This document shows positions 42,008 through 53,960 of a stretch of DNA of 64,000 bases, piece by piece; position 1 is the first letter of the stretch, and the number at the start of each line of letters is the position of its first letter. Made by a program: the position numbers and the translations under genes. The notes beneath the pieces were generated by a model. The model ran no database searches. It was not told the DNA's origin and worked only from the letters and a program-made list of their open reading frames with translations. Source of the stretch: Gongronella butleri (taxonomy: Eukaryota > Mucoromycota > Mucoromycetes > Mucorales > Cunninghamellaceae); contig JAIWZP010000020.1 in assembly GCA_025201375.1 (NCBI GenBank), positions 310,001-374,000 on the forward strand, written 5' to 3'.

Positions 42008-43149
42008 GATGAATGAAAGAAGGAATGCCAAAAAAGCAAAAAGCGAGAACGAAAAAAGGGAAAGAAAAAGAAAAAAAAAAGATGATCGGGCAAAAGGTAC
42101 AAAAATGCAAATCACCGCCCATGTGGAGTGATCGAGCCCACAATGTCATTGGCAGAACCAGCAAACGTGTGTCCCCAACCTTTTCGCCCTGCAGATCCGA
42201 TATTTTCCTTGGGCATAAGCCCTGTCTCCAAATTCAATAGCTCTTTGTAGTCGATGGCACAATTTTGTCATTGTTGTTGATTCTTGGCTGAAAGACACGA
42301 GCATTGTCGTTCAATGTGGGGAATAAAGTGACCCATTGTTGACGTTGGATGTGCCGATCTCCTCAAAACACCGGGCTACTCGGAAGGCCACGGATCATCC
42401 TTCTTCCTTTTTTGTCTTTTTTGACATCTTACTCGGATGAAATGACAATTTAATGGCCTTCACCGCAAGCCATCACGATGGCAAAAGGATGAATGGCCCA
42501 TTGGCCAGCGGTCAATGACGTGTTGGACAGAGCGGATGGCTCTTTTTATTATTCAGAGTGCACGGGCACCCGTGATCGCGGCGCATTGATCATGCTACCT
42601 ACATTTTAGCGTATCTTTTTAGTTAAAAGCCTGGATCATCTGTGCGCAAGACGCATATTGTCACTTGGTGCTATGATAGCGCACAATGATCATGGGGGTG
42701 TGGACAATGACTTGATGGGGCAGCAGACTTGAGGCAATTGGCATGGAAAGCCGATTGGGCACCATGACGATCCTCGGCCGGGCGCATGAATCACGGGGGC
42801 GCAATCGAATTGGCTGCCTTTCTTATTTTTTAGTGTCAATTCCTTCGAAATGATGTCAATGGTAACATTTTTTATGCAATTGAGCGTGCTTTTTTTTTTT
42901 TTTTTTTCTCTCAAGGTGAAGTCCTTGGATCGCGATATGGCTGAAATGCGCTTCATAAAAAGCGCGTCATTGCCTTTTTTTTCTTCTATGATGGCGGGGT
43001 TGTGGATGGCTTTGCAGGTCTTTTTGTCCGGCGTGCGAGGGGGGCGGTCGGATTTTGAAAAGGAGGCCTAAAAAACAAAAACAGGGCTAATGGACGACTT
43101 TTTTCTTCCTTCCTTATTATTTTTTTTCTTTAAAACACACAAATCCACC
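42008..43149. other. divergent intergenic region, sugar transporter and TOM22
   Basis: About 1.1 kb between divergent start codons. No coding exon recognised; T run near 42891-42907 and a T-rich TOM22 leader. Confidence 0.5.
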
Positions 43150-43712
43150 ATGGTCAAGCTTGAAGAAGTGCCTGTCGATCAGTTTGAGGACAATGTGGAG
43201 GATATTGTCAGCGAGGATGACTCTGACTACACGGACGACGACGACGACTTTGACGACGACGAGGACGAGTCGCTTTTGGACCGAATTGCCGCTCTCAAAG
43301 AAATCATCCCCTTGAAGCAGCGCAATCGTCTGTATTCTGGCGCCCAGACCCTCACGTCGTGGGGCAAGACCGGCGCCACCTTTGTCGGAAAGAGCGCATG
43401 GGTCTTGACCACCTCCATGCTGCTTCTTGTCCTGCCTTTGGCGTTGGAAATCGAAAAGGAGCAGGCCCTCGTGGCTTATGAGCAGGAAGCCATGCAACAG
43501 CAGGGCGCACAACAGCAGGTAAAAGGGAAAAAAAATACAAAAAAAACTGCAAAAAAAAATCCACACGTGCGCCCTCAATGGCTTGAAAATCATGTCGACG
43601 ATCATGACCTCATTCTTTTTCTTTTTGATTTTTTCTTTCTTTCTAGATGATGTCGCCCGGCATGTACCAGCCTGGCCAGGTCCCCCAGCAGCAACCTCAA
43701 CAGCAAAAATAG
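43150..43712 (+). CDS. TOM22: TOM22-like mitochondrial import receptor subunit
   Basis: A central receptor of the outer-membrane translocase. Exons 43150-43518 and 43647-43712 give 144 residues, the usual size. The N-terminal cytosolic part is very acidic (SDYTDDDDDFDDDEDESLLD, with EDIVSEDDSD before it), as needed to bind basic presequences. It is followed by RIAALKEIIPLKQRNRLYSG, the Trp/Lys-flanked single membrane helix (GKSAWVLTTSMLLLVLPLAL) and a short intermembrane tail that is Gln-rich (EAMQQQGAQQQ and VPQQQPQQQK). The topology and the LL-RI-AL-K-I-P block match fungal Tom22. The second exon encodes only the Gln/Pro/Met tail. Confidence 0.85.
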
Positions 43713-43938
43713 ATTCCGCGCCTCACCCCCCTTCCACTCCCCCCCCCCTTCTTGACTCATGCATCCACCCACCTCTCTCTCTTTCTCTCTCTTTTCAATT
43801 GATACACCCCCCTGTTCTTTCAATTCTGTAACATCTCCCCTTATTTTGGTTCCCTCCTTCTCCCTCCCCCAATTTGCTTCCATCATGATGCTTGTTATTC
43901 GATTCCTTTTTGTATAGTCTTTTTTTTTATATATTTGG

Positions 43939-44682
43939 TCATGTTGATGAATAAAAGGATGCCGAATGAGCTAGTATAGAATGACGCAATGGGCTTTTGC
44001 AATGAGAAAAGGCGTCGAGGCGCTCGGGCAGAACGGCGCGCTGGCGGAGTGGGCAAATCAGCTTGTTGGAGCGCATCATATTCACCTCGGCAACGAGCAT
44101 TCGAAGATGATCGGAATTGTCGCGCAATTGCCTCGTGCGAGGCTGTGGTATCATTGAGTCGTGGTTTTTTTCTTGCATCAGGGCAGTGGGGGTATCTAGT
44201 GCGAGCGTGGCCTCGCGGTGCGCGTCGTCATTGTGTAGCACGGGAAAGAAAGGCGTGCTTTCCAGAATCTCAGGCTCCAATGGCGGCAAATCAAGGGGCG
44301 GCATTGTATCGATCAGAAACGTGGATTCATCCGCGTCGTCTTCATCGTCGTCCTCGTCCGAGAATGACGATGACGTTGAGCTTGTGGAAAGCATGCTGGA
44401 TAATGTTTCGCTGAGGGTCGAGCTCAAACTCTCAAGCGACGATGAAAACGTCAACGCCTCGTCCTCTGGAGACAGCGTCATGGCAATATTAATGGGATCA
44501 ATCGTCGTCACAGGCGCAAGCGCAATGGGACGGGGTATCGTGGGCCAGGTTTGTGCATAAAAGGGCGTTGGCGACGGTGGAGGAGCAGGTGGTGGCGCCG
44601 CAGTCGCTTTGCCATCGGCAAGCATCGCCTCTGATCGAATTCCATCCCAAAAAGACGTGAGTGCATCCATCATTGGTATCAT
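43939..44682 (-). CDS. hypothetical Ser/acid-rich protein, 247 aa
   Basis: A single open frame from ATG 44682 to TAG at 43939, convergent with TOM22. It has a Pro/Ala segment (ATAAPPPAPPPSPTPFYAQT), a Ser-rich segment (SSSLESLSSTLSETLSSMLS), a purely acidic run (FSDEDDDEDDADES), and a C-terminal basic part (HLRMLVAEVNMMRSNKLICP, LRQRAVLPERLDAF). No recognised domain, signal peptide or membrane helix. The length without stops and codon choice support coding, but low-complexity composition inflates open frames, so moderate confidence. Confidence 0.6.
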   Translation of the reverse strand: MIPMMDALTSFWDGIRSEAMLADGKATAAPPPAPPPSPTPFYAQTWPTIPRPIALAPVTTIDPINIAMTLSPEDEALTFSSSLESLSSTLSETLSSMLSTSSTSSSFSDEDDDEDDADESTFLIDTMPPLDLPPLEPEILESTPFFPVLHNDDAHREATLALDTPTALMQEKNHDSMIPQPRTRQLRDNSDHLRMLVAEVNMMRSNKLICPLRQRAVLPERLDAFSHCKSPLRHSILAHSASFYSST

Positions 44683-47600
44683 GGCAAGGAAAAAAGCAAA
44701 AAAAAAAAAAAAAATGAATGGAATGAATGAAAAAAGAAAAGAAAAGAGAAAAAGAGAGAAAGAAAAGAGAAAGGATCAACCACATTTCAATACGAATCAT
44801 CCTTTGGGGGGTGCTAGAGAACAATTGCTGTGGGGGGACGCAAAAAAAAAAAGGGGGGAAGGCAAGGCGCAGAGGGCCGGTCCCACGACGCCATCTTCTA
44901 TCATTGTCGCCAAAGTGGCCAATCGGGATGCAATCGAACAAAAAAACATAAAAGAAAGTTTGCCCTTTTGAATCTTTTTTTGCCTGATAAGGTGTGACGA
45001 CGTTGAACAGAGCCTGGCGAAAATGGCTAATCATTCCTCTTTTTTTCAAACTGAGAAAATTGATAATAAGCGTGTGCGCGGTCGATGCCCTATCACAAAC
45101 ACAACTGCATGAATATGGTCTGCCGATGATCAAGCACAGCACTCGCAAAAGAAATATGCGGCTCAGGGGTAAAAAAAAAAATCGAAAAACAGAGAATAGC
45201 TCACAAGGACCGTGGTGACCATGGAAAAAAAAAAAAACGACAATTGTCAGGTTTAGGCTTGTGTTGCCATCCATTGTGTGTGATATGCACGCGTAGAAGC
45301 TCAGAGGGTGGGCACAGAACAAGCACTTTTCCCATTGTATTGCGGACAATGGCCCTGAGACCACATGCCGAATATTTCCTTTTGCTGGCGAGCGGCCTGG
45401 CCACTTTTTTTTTTATACATCGTATGTATGATGTAAACAATTAAGCTTTTCAGGGCGGATAAACTTGTGCGCTCCACCCATCGCGTTGCAACATGGCCTT
45501 TTTCCCAAAAAGTGAACGTTTTTTTTTTAATGCGATGGGAAAATAGAGCCAGCCATCATCGACGTCATCGTTCGCGGACTTGTACATGCACACACATTTT
45601 TTTCTCTGCTCATCTTTGATGAAGGGAATGAGGAAAACAATGTTGCCGAGCGAGACAACTGCATAAACTACTTTTTTTGTGCGCCGGACGTGGTAAACCA
45701 TTGTACCCTTTTTGCTCAGCATCTCCCAGCAGCAAAAGTGTACATCTTTGGAATGGATGCAGTGTCCCGCCCCCTTTTTTCTCTATTGTTGGACGGGATC
45801 AATCGCCTGCGGACCCTCTATTTCCTCCATTTCTGCCTTGTCTCCTATTTTCTACATGTTCCCATGCTCTCAAAACACAAACATGTCATGAGACCTATGG
45901 ATGAACGAAAGGGGGACGCTACTCATGTTGCCGATGAACGCGTGCCTGCCCCATCATGGGCCATTCGGCTTGCAATTCTCCCATTTCCCCCCCTTGCCCT
46001 TTCTTCTTTTTTTTTTCCTTGCTGCTTTCTCCTTGGGGACGTCATTCCCACGTTCATTCTCTGGAACATGCATAAAAATGAGCTGTCATGCACACTTCCA
46101 ACAGCCGCTCACCAATGGAATGGCTCTTGACGTCAAGCTTGTCAAGAAAGTTGGGCTGGTTGCGCTTTTTTTGTGTGCCGTTGTACGTTTCTGATCCCAT
46201 GACACCCTGTTGGAACATCCTGCGTGCTTTTTTTTTTTTTTTTTTTTGGTTCGGTGCAAACTCAATGGCTGGCTGATGATCTGGTTTTTTAACGTCAGGA
46301 ACCAACATTCTCGGAATTTCAACTCGATTGGCGCTGATCTCCCCCCACCTTTCATCTCATTATGTCCCCGCACGGCTGTGTTTTTAGACGCCTTGTTACA
46401 TTTCGGCCCTTTGCTTTTCCCTCAATTTGGCCATGAAATGCGCCACAACGCGCCGATTGGCTATCAACGTCATGGCCATTTGATTTGCTTTGCCAATTGG
46501 CATGACATGCATCCATGCCAAAGGCACAGCGAGCGCGGAAGAGAATGACGAGCGGATTTTCAAAGAGGGGGGCCACGGTCCCGGCCCACTCTCAGGGGAT
46601 TAAGCAAAAAAGGGCAGAGGCGGAGCAAAAGACACAGACACTGGGTCACTACATACTCAGTCGCCGCCTTTGGAATGACATCACTCTCACACAAAATGCA
46701 AAACATGGAATGCCGTGCCATTGCGAGGCATTGAGCGGCACACTGTGCGTCTGCAGGACAAATCGTCATGAATTCGAAGCACTGGAAGGTGCAAGAAAGG
46801 AAAGAGCCGCTACTTATACGCAAAACAACAACAACAACAACAATACCATCATGATCATTGCCATCCTGCCCAGGTTGGCCCATCATTTCAGGGCGGGCGG
46901 GCCGCCGACAACATCAATGGCTGCGCAAATCTCCGCGCAAAAGTATGACGCGCCGAGTCGCAGCACCTTTGCGCAGCGGTGGTTGCCTTTTAAGGGTCCC
47001 CATCCAAATCAAAGCTCACGAGGAAAGACCGTGTCCTTCTTTTCATGCCGCCACAGGCACCTGGGTCATTTAAAAGTGGGAAAAAAAATAGGAAACTGGC
47101 CGCCAGGTTCCTTTGGCGCGTCACAGCGGCGCTTTTGCTTCCGCAAGGCGGAGAAGATGAACTCCAGTGCACGTTTTTTTTTTCTTTTGCAAGTCATGGA
47201 AGGAGAAAAAAAAGCAATTGATAAAAAACGCCTTTTGAGCAAGTGTTGCCCAGATCACAATAGCAAAATGATGATACGAAACACAAAGAGTTGGGGGTCC
47301 ATCGGGCCAGACCCACAACGGAGGTCGCCAACTTTTGGCGTAGCCAAGTGGGCGTGAATGCATGAGGCACAGCTGCCTTTTGAGGAGATGGAAATTGCCT
47401 CGAGCACAGAGAAAAAAGCCGCGTGCACTCAATAATTGGTTCATCAATGCTCAAATTGAGGAGGGGCGCAACCGAATGAGCCACTTCAATCACAAAAGGA
47501 GTGTCCGAGGAAAAAAAAAAAACCAGAGACTCCAAATTCCATACGTATAAAGTTCGTTTTGTTTGATTCTTTTTTTGTTTTTTTTTTTATTTTTTTGTCG

Positions 47601-48289
47601 CGCCTTGACGCGTTGGGTCAAACTGGCTTGCCGACACAAGCGTGTGAGGAGGTCGTTCATCATCAATTGCGCTCTTTGTTTTAAGGTTCACCTCGACAGA
47701 AATGAGAACGAAACGATGAAATGGCCAACCAGAAAGCGCGGATTTGTTTGGCAGGGGGGGAGCGAGCGGAGATCCAATGGCCGTATTTTGCGTGTGGTTT
47801 TGGCTTATTATTTGGCTGAGAAAGAGTGTGGGCCCACCTCGTTTTTTTCCTTTTCTTCCTGTTCTTCCTTCCCTTCTTTTTTGTATTCAGGCCTCACCCT
47901 CTTGTTTACTTGGCTTTTGAACGTCTTTTTCTGTGCTCGTTCTCTGTGCTTCTTTGTTGTATCTCTCTTTGCACCTGCTGCTCGCCACATTTACACCACA
48001 CACACTTTTTTCTGCCCTTTGAAAAACACCCCCAACTCCCTCTCTTTTTTTTTCTGGTCGTTTAGAGCGTTTTTTTCGGTGAGACACATGCAAAGACCAG
48101 CCACAAACATGACTGACACACGTCAATTGCATTCTTTTTTATAGGAAAAAAACGCTCGCTGGGAAAAGTTATAGCACTGGACAACACACTGATCATCTTT
48201 CTCTTCTCTTCCAACTCCATCTTATCGAAGGCCACCAAGGAAGGCAATTGTAGTAGTAGTAGTAGTAATTGTAGTAGAATTGTCTCTCC
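44683..48289. other. 3.6-kb stretch without a convincing gene
   Basis: Open frames on both strands (for example 46515-47357 and 44498-45364) are low in complexity or cross homopolymers and show no family pattern. An (AAC)n microsatellite lies near 46826-46845 and an (AGT)n near 48250-48268. The last 500 bases are pyrimidine-rich and likely hold the antizyme promoter and leader. Confidence 0.5.
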
Positions 48290-48967
48290 ATGATCATAGC
48301 AAATCCCCTCAAAAAGAATATCTGCATTCCCTTGCAAACCTTCACGCCGTCGCCCTCCACCGCCGCCGCTCCCTTGGTCGAAAAGGCTCCCTCCACTGAC
48401 GTCATCTCTTCTGAACGACAAGGTTTGTTTCGAGACTCAATTTGGGCAAATTGGGGGGGGGATATTTATCACCAGGCGTTTTTGGCGCGCGACTGACACT
48501 TTTTTTTCTTTTTTTTTAATTCGTTTGCAGATCATGATTTCGTGACGCAGCTCTTTGGTGACCATGGCGACATTAGCAAGGAAGTGGACCAGGTCCTGAC
48601 GATCCGCTTGCCCATGCCGCCCGACGTGCTGCACGCCCAGCCGCACACACTCGAGTCAAACGCCTTCATCTACAAGTCGACGGCATTCCTCTCGTTCCCC
48701 GTGGTGGTCAGCAAGCCACAGCAGGAGCTGCAGGAGAAAAAGGGCTTGAGCTGCGCGTCGGCCGACTTTCAAGCAAGTGTCACGCGCCTCATCGAGCTCG
48801 CCGAGGAACAGACGGGCTGCTCCGCGCTGGTCGTCGCCATTGACAAGCAAGACCAGCCCGACGTCAATGCCATCCTCCGCGCATACATGTATCTTGGCTT
48901 CCAAATGGTCCATCCCTCCATCTACCATCAGAACCAAAACTACATTCTCCTCGGTTATGAGCTCTAG
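48290..48967 (+). CDS. ornithine decarboxylase antizyme-like protein
   Basis: Exons 48290-48422 and 48531-48967 join in phase 1 to about 189 residues. The C-terminal half matches antizymes, which bind ornithine decarboxylase and send it to the proteasome when polyamines rise. Visible blocks are SVTRLIELAEEQTGCSALVV, VNAILRAYMYLGFQMVHPSI and NQNYILLGYEL, with the family's FAEE-x-x-x-C, LLR-x-x-MYLGFE-V-P pattern. Known antizymes need a +1 ribosomal frameshift at a UGA. Here ATG 48290 reads through the splice into the antizyme frame with no shift (SSERQDHDFVTQLFGD). In the minus-1 frame, UGA codons occur at TCA-TGA-T (48532-48538), TTC-TGA-A and CAC-TGA-C, each of which a +1 shift would convert into this same frame. 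Which reading is used is open. Confidence 0.8.
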
Positions 48968-49742
48968 GCCCATCATGCGCCGTAATCCCGCCTCGGCACC
49001 CCCTTTTTTATTTCTCGAGACACATTCCCCTCGCCCCTGCCATCGATATCCTCTCGTCGAAAATGATAAAAATAAAAATAAAAATCGTGGAATTCAATAT
49101 TTGTAAAACAATAGCGCTAAACGATGATGGTCCTGATGCAACAGGCATGTGGCACACATGCTCCCGGTTCTGGCTGATGGATGAGAGTGCGTGAGAGAGA
49201 GAAACCAATGCACTGCGCGAGCGCGTCTTTTTTTCTTGGTAAAAAGACACATGCCACGTGTGCGAGGTGCTTTGCAGCTGCATTGACGCGTACCATGCGC
49301 AGTCTAGTGTCCATAGGGTGTCTGGGGAGCTTGAATGGGGATACCGAGATGGCCATTCATAATATCCCATAAAGGATTGCCGACGGGATCATCCAAAAAA
49401 AGAGGGAGATCACATAAAAATGAGCGCGCATCTCCATTTGTTTTGTTTGTTTGTTTGCGCGAGGCGGGTGATCGGGAAGCAGAAGAAACGAAATCCTGTT
49501 TGTTGTCGTCTTGCATTGCACCTCGTGGCCTGAGAGGAGGCGTCAGGCGAACGATCGTGGGGACGTTTGAGGTCGCCATATTGCAAAAGCGCTAAACCCG
49601 ACGATGAATAGACATCAGCTGCCACGACATCGCCTCTTGCTCGCGTCTCTCGGAGCTGATCCATACCTCGCACTCATTTGAGGGGAAATGCAAGCGGCGG
49701 AGTGATGCATTCCATTTGAATCTTTCGAGCGCGTAAAAAAAA

Positions 49743-49790
<48 letters not shown>

Positions 49791-49885
49791 GCGGCAGCTA
49801 AAAATCTGGGGCAAAGTCAATTTTGGCGCGTCACGTCGCGTCTTTTTTTTTTTACACATTGGCCCCCTCCACACCACCAGTTGAG
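48968..49885. other. intergenic stretch
   Basis: No gene recognised; contains a (GA)n microsatellite near 49751-49784. Confidence 0.5.
49751..49784. repeat. (AG)n microsatellite
   Basis: About 17 AG units preceded by an A run. Confidence 0.9.
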
Positions 49886-50450
49886 GGTAGACCCAATTTT
49901 CCAGAGATGTTAATTTTTCGCGAATCGGATCACTCGCCATTTTTGAAAATCGATGTGACGCACCATCGAGTGCTTGCAGCTCCATGAAATTTTGGCATAT
50001 GAGCATTTTGGTCTCTCTCTTTTCAGAACAATAGTAAAAACCGGCGGTTGATCTGACCGTTGGCAAGAAAATTGACAATGCTCCATAAATTCACAATTCT
50101 GTCTCTAGCGCTTCAAGCTGCTATTTGACATTTCGATCAGGTTTAAATCTTACAAGTGGAAAGACACGCACAAGGGAGCCATTTTATCCCTGCCCGGCAA
50201 CGTCGATGCGCAACAATTGTACGCTTGCAATGCCCAATCAAACATTTCAGCTTCGTTTTTCTCGGCAATGTACAAGACAAAGGATGGCGTGCTGCTGTGA
50301 CAATAAATGCAGAATTCGATTCTCTGTCGGATGAACCCAGTTTCACCAGCGTACAACCAAATGTGATGCAGAAATTCCATTTTCTAAAATTTGGCTTGAT
50401 TGCCCAGTCCTCGAAAACAGCTTGATCGACCCCCGATTTTTATTGCAGAT
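49886..50450 (+). repeat. fragments of the 497-bp array unit and of repeat R2
   Basis: 49886-49945 matches part of the 18-19 kb tandem unit (GTAGACCCAATT, then CGCGAATCGGATCACTC). About 50110-50450 matches R2: the GAAAGACACGC...CATTTTATCCCTGCCCG segment, CGATGCGCAACAATTGTACG, CTTGCAATGCCCAATCAAAC and a terminal CGACCCCCGATTTTTATTGC. Confidence 0.6.
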
Positions 50451-51206
50451 TTGCTTAGGAAGAAGGGGTCAACGCACCTAATGACATGACTCTCAGATGT
50501 CCAATGTGTAGGTTGCCAAACGGATTTGAGAGACCTGAGCCTCTCAAAGCGGGGGACCCTCAGATGCACTTTAACCTGACCCGCCTTTTTTTTTCTACTG
50601 TAAATTTGAAAAAAAAAGATTTCGTCACCAAGGACTGTCATCGCAGCTCCACGAAACTTTTACATGTACCTAGCTAGTGGATGTTGCTCCTCTCTTCCCA
50701 GAAAAAAATAAAAATCCAAAGGTCAATCATGTGGTTTGTCGGGAAGCACGGCATTGCTGAAAATTTGGCTGTAGCGCGTTTTTGTAAAAAGTAAAATTCA
50801 TTTCCCGGTACTGTAAAGTATCGTGATTCGATCATCGCCAAACTTTGCCACTTGGCTTTTTCAGCGTCTCTCTTTGAAAGAAAAATTAAAAAACCAGATG
50901 TTGTTCGGGCCGTGCGTTTTCGTGGCATGCGCCGTTTTCAAGAATTGGCACAAATCTATAGTTCCATGGATGACCAACACAAATCGTGAATCGATTGCCT
51001 CTCAACAACCTTTGCCCTTTGACTACGTATTTCGCCGCGCCTTATTCAACAACACAACAACAACATGAAACCCCAAGATTGACTGGATCGTTTTGCAGAT
51101 GAATTCGAAACTTCGACATTTTTACAAATGCAGAATTACTGTAAATGCCACCACAAATCATCAAGGTTGGGTGGCCCAAAATCTATCTACACATAATGTG
51201 TTTTTC
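50451..51206. other. repeat-derived non-coding stretch
   Basis: No gene. A short R2-related piece (TTGCAGATGAATTCGAAA) lies near 51095. Confidence 0.4.
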
Positions 51207-52476
51207 GTACAGTACAGAGTTTCCACTGTTCATATGCGCGCCGTTGAAAAGTTTTTGCACGCAAAGAGGTTTTTTTCACCCGCGAATAAAAATGCAAATG
51301 CACGCAATCACCTTTCATTGGCGCGCACCGCATCATCAGTCCACGCAAACTTTACTCTCGATGGGTGCCAATTGAATTTTTAGGGCACGCGAATATTTAT
51401 TTCGTACAAAAAAAAAAAAAAAAAAGGAAACTATGAGTACAGTAACCAGACTTCGATCTGTCAGCCCAACGCGTTCGACATGTGTGACCCGCCAGCGTTC
51501 GATTTGTGTGACCACCGCATTTGACTTGTGCGACCGCTGAGTTCGACTCGCTTATCCGGCGTTCGACTCGTTTACCCGGCGTTCGACTCACTTGCCCGGC
51601 GTTCGACTCATTTGCCCGGCGTTCGACTCGTTTGCCCGGCGTTCGACTCGCTTGCCTGGCGTTTGACTCACTTGCCCGGCGTTCGACTCGTTTGCCTGGC
51701 GTTCGACTCACTTTGTACCGCGTTCGACTCGCTTGCCTGGCGTTCGACTCACTTTGTACCGCGTTCGACTCGCTTGCCCGGCGTTCGACTCGCTTGCCTG
51801 GCGTTCGACTCGTTTGCCCGGCGTTCGACTCACTTTGTACCGCGTTCGACTCGCTTGCCTGGCGTTCGACTCGTTTGCCCGGCGTTCGACTCGTTTGCCT
51901 GGCGTTCGACTCACTTTGTACCGCGTTCGACTCGCTTGCCTGGCGTTCGACTCACTTTGTACCGCGTTCGACTCGCTTGCCCGGCGTTCGACTCGCTTGC
52001 CTGGCGTTCGACTCGTTTGCCCGGCGTTCGACTCACTTTGTACCGCGTTCGACTCGCTTGCCTGGCGTTCGACTCGTTTGCCCGGCGTTCGACTCGTTTG
52101 CCTGGCGTTCGACTCACTTTGTACCGCGTTCGACTCGCTTGCCTGGCGTTCGACTCACTTTGTACCGCGTTCGACTCGCTTGCTCGGCGTTCGACTCGCT
52201 TGCCTGGCGTTCGACTCGCTTGCCCGGCGTTCGACTCACTTTGTATCGCGTTTGACTCGTGTGACCACCACAATAAAAAAAAAGAATTCGCGTGCCCTGG
52301 AAATTAAATTAGCGCTCATCGAGAGTAGAATTTGCGTGGACTGATGATGCGGTGCGCGCCAATGAAAGGTATTGGCGTGCGTTTCTTTTTTTATTCGCGG
52401 GTGAAGAAATCACCTTTGCGTCGTGCAAAAACTTTACAACGGCGCGCACATGAACAGTGGAAACTCTGTACAGTAC
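51207..52476. mobile_element. inverted-repeat (foldback-like) element enclosing a minisatellite
   Basis: Arms 51207-51394 and 52284-52476 are reverse complements with roughly a tenth to a sixth of positions changed. Shared tracts include GTACAGAGTTTCCACTGTTC, CACCCGCGAATAAAAA, CATTGGCGCGCACCGCATCA, TCAGTCCACGCAAA and AGGGCACGCGAAT. The outer ends lie in GTACAGTAC-type palindromic sequence, so no target duplication can be fixed. The centre holds a ~720-bp tandem array. No transposase frame is present. Confidence 0.75.
51540..52262 (+). repeat. 20/21-bp minisatellite with 203-bp higher-order period
   Basis: About 36 monomers start GCGTTCGACTC and continue as CGCTTGCCTG, CGTTTGCCCG or similar (20 bp), or as ACTTTGTACC (21 bp). 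The string GTACCG followed by the same monomer order recurs at 51715, 51918 and 52121, a period of exactly 203 bp. That equals ten monomers, seven of 20 bp and three of 21 bp. The array is flanked by degenerate monomers on both sides (for example GCGTTCGATTTGTGTGACC). Confidence 0.92.
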
Positions 52477-52549
52477 ACGTACAGTACAGTACTGTACAGT
52501 ACAGTACAATACAGTACCGACGCGACTCTTCTTGAAAAACCGTTCAAAC

Positions 52550-53960
52550 CAGGATTCGACCGAGTCATTGTGCAGATGAATCCAAAATTCTGACATTTCC
52601 ACAAATCCGGCACGAGTCTTCTCTCAACAAAATATTTTGTGGGTCGCGGTGAAATGGCACCGACGATCGAAAGGGACGAACTCGGGTGTCATTTCCTGAT
52701 TGTTTGCTTGCCCGATGGATGAATTTTGCCCGCCCGCTTGCAAAAGTCGATCAAACATTGGATCAATTTTCAAACTTGCTTTTCTCCACGACAACTGGAA
52801 AAATAACCAGAACAATGTTTTTAACGTGTCAAATGGAGCTGTTGCTGAATCTCCACGGAATGAAACAAGTTTCACGGCGATCTGATTAAAACTGGCCAAA
52901 GAAATACATTTTTTCAACAAAATATTCAATGGCGATTTGCTCGACAACTGTCTAGTGCTCAAGCCCCGATTTTTATTTAAAAAACAGGGGGGCAAAGCAT
53001 CTAATGGGATGATGAGTTGCAGGGCGCTAGCTTGGGTTTTAACTTTTTGCATCGGTCATTATATGTCATGTCAGTGGCATTGGACAGGAAGAATTGAGTG
53101 TCAATGGGTTGTGAAACAGCCTACTGTATGTGCACGCTCTGTCAATACAGTAGAGTGTGTGTCTGTGAAACAATGCGTACAGTATAGTAAATAGGTAGAT
53201 TGTGTAACCCGCCCTCGCCTGGCTAGCTGAATACTGTAGTATAAGTAGACACCGGGTTTTCTACAGTAATAAAGAACCGCCCCTTGATCTCGTCGTATCT
53301 CTCTCCGGTCCCGTACCTTCATTTTTTGTCTACAAACTACCGGTACATACATTACTGTATACCGTATATTGATCTTCACCAGGCTGCCTGCTGCCCTCTC
53401 ATACATCAGCGCGCAAATAAATGTACAAAATAAAAAATACGTAAAAAAAAATAAAAAAAATTCCATGCAATCCACCACCTTAATTTGAAAGTGTCAAACC
53501 TTAAATTTTTGCAAAAAAAAAATCGCACCAAAGTAGGCAATTTTCTCAATCAATCGCCGTTCATGCGTCACTCTTTGGATTTTTTTCTCACGTTGGGGCG
53601 ACATGTCATTTTCTCAGCCAATAGCAAATCGTCGGAGTTACCTGTTTGAGATGCATTGATCACTCGGAGTTCGAAATTCCCCAAATTTAGCATTTTCTGA
53701 GATTGAAGTGTGTGACACCTGAATTTTTCAAAAGTGGTCGTACTGTAGCGCTTTGGGGGTTTAAGCTTTTTCGTTGCAAATTTTGCGCTGAATTCGATGC
53801 AGCTGTTTTTGAGCGGGTCGACCATGCAGATGGACAGATGAATGCAAAATAGTACAAACAGTATGATTTTGACATTTTTGAGTCCAAAAAAATCGGGCGG
53901 GTCCGTCGTGAGCACTGAACCATTAGTTTATGCCGTGACGCATTTTTCATTGGTGTTAGG
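52550..53960 (+). repeat. dispersed repeat R2, copy 2 (interrupted)
   Basis: 52555-53010 and 53690-53960 align in order with 19620-20200; 53011-53690 is unmatched sequence rich in CTGTA/TACAG. The tail of R2 (CTGTAAAAATTTTCTGGAGG) resumes only near 55509, so further DNA has been inserted. Confidence 0.65.

Noticed and set aside
44498..45364. 288-residue minus-strand open frame
   Set aside because: Overlaps the better-supported 247-residue frame and is driven by A-rich plus-strand runs read as F.
45450..45722. 90-residue minus-strand frame with a hydrophobic segment (VVYAVVSLGNIVFLIPFI)
   Set aside because: Short, crosses homopolymers, no recognisable family or splice context; kept as noise without expression data.
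46515..47357. 280-residue open frame
   Set aside because: It crosses an (AAC)n microsatellite, A runs and mixed composition, codon use does not match nearby genes, and no domain is visible.
51521..52344. Long overlapping open frames of 200-260 residues with repeats such as RSTRLPGVRLACLAFDSLAR
   Set aside because: They lie wholly in the minisatellite and are open on several frames and both strands because the monomers lack stops; there is no promoter or conserved protein pattern.
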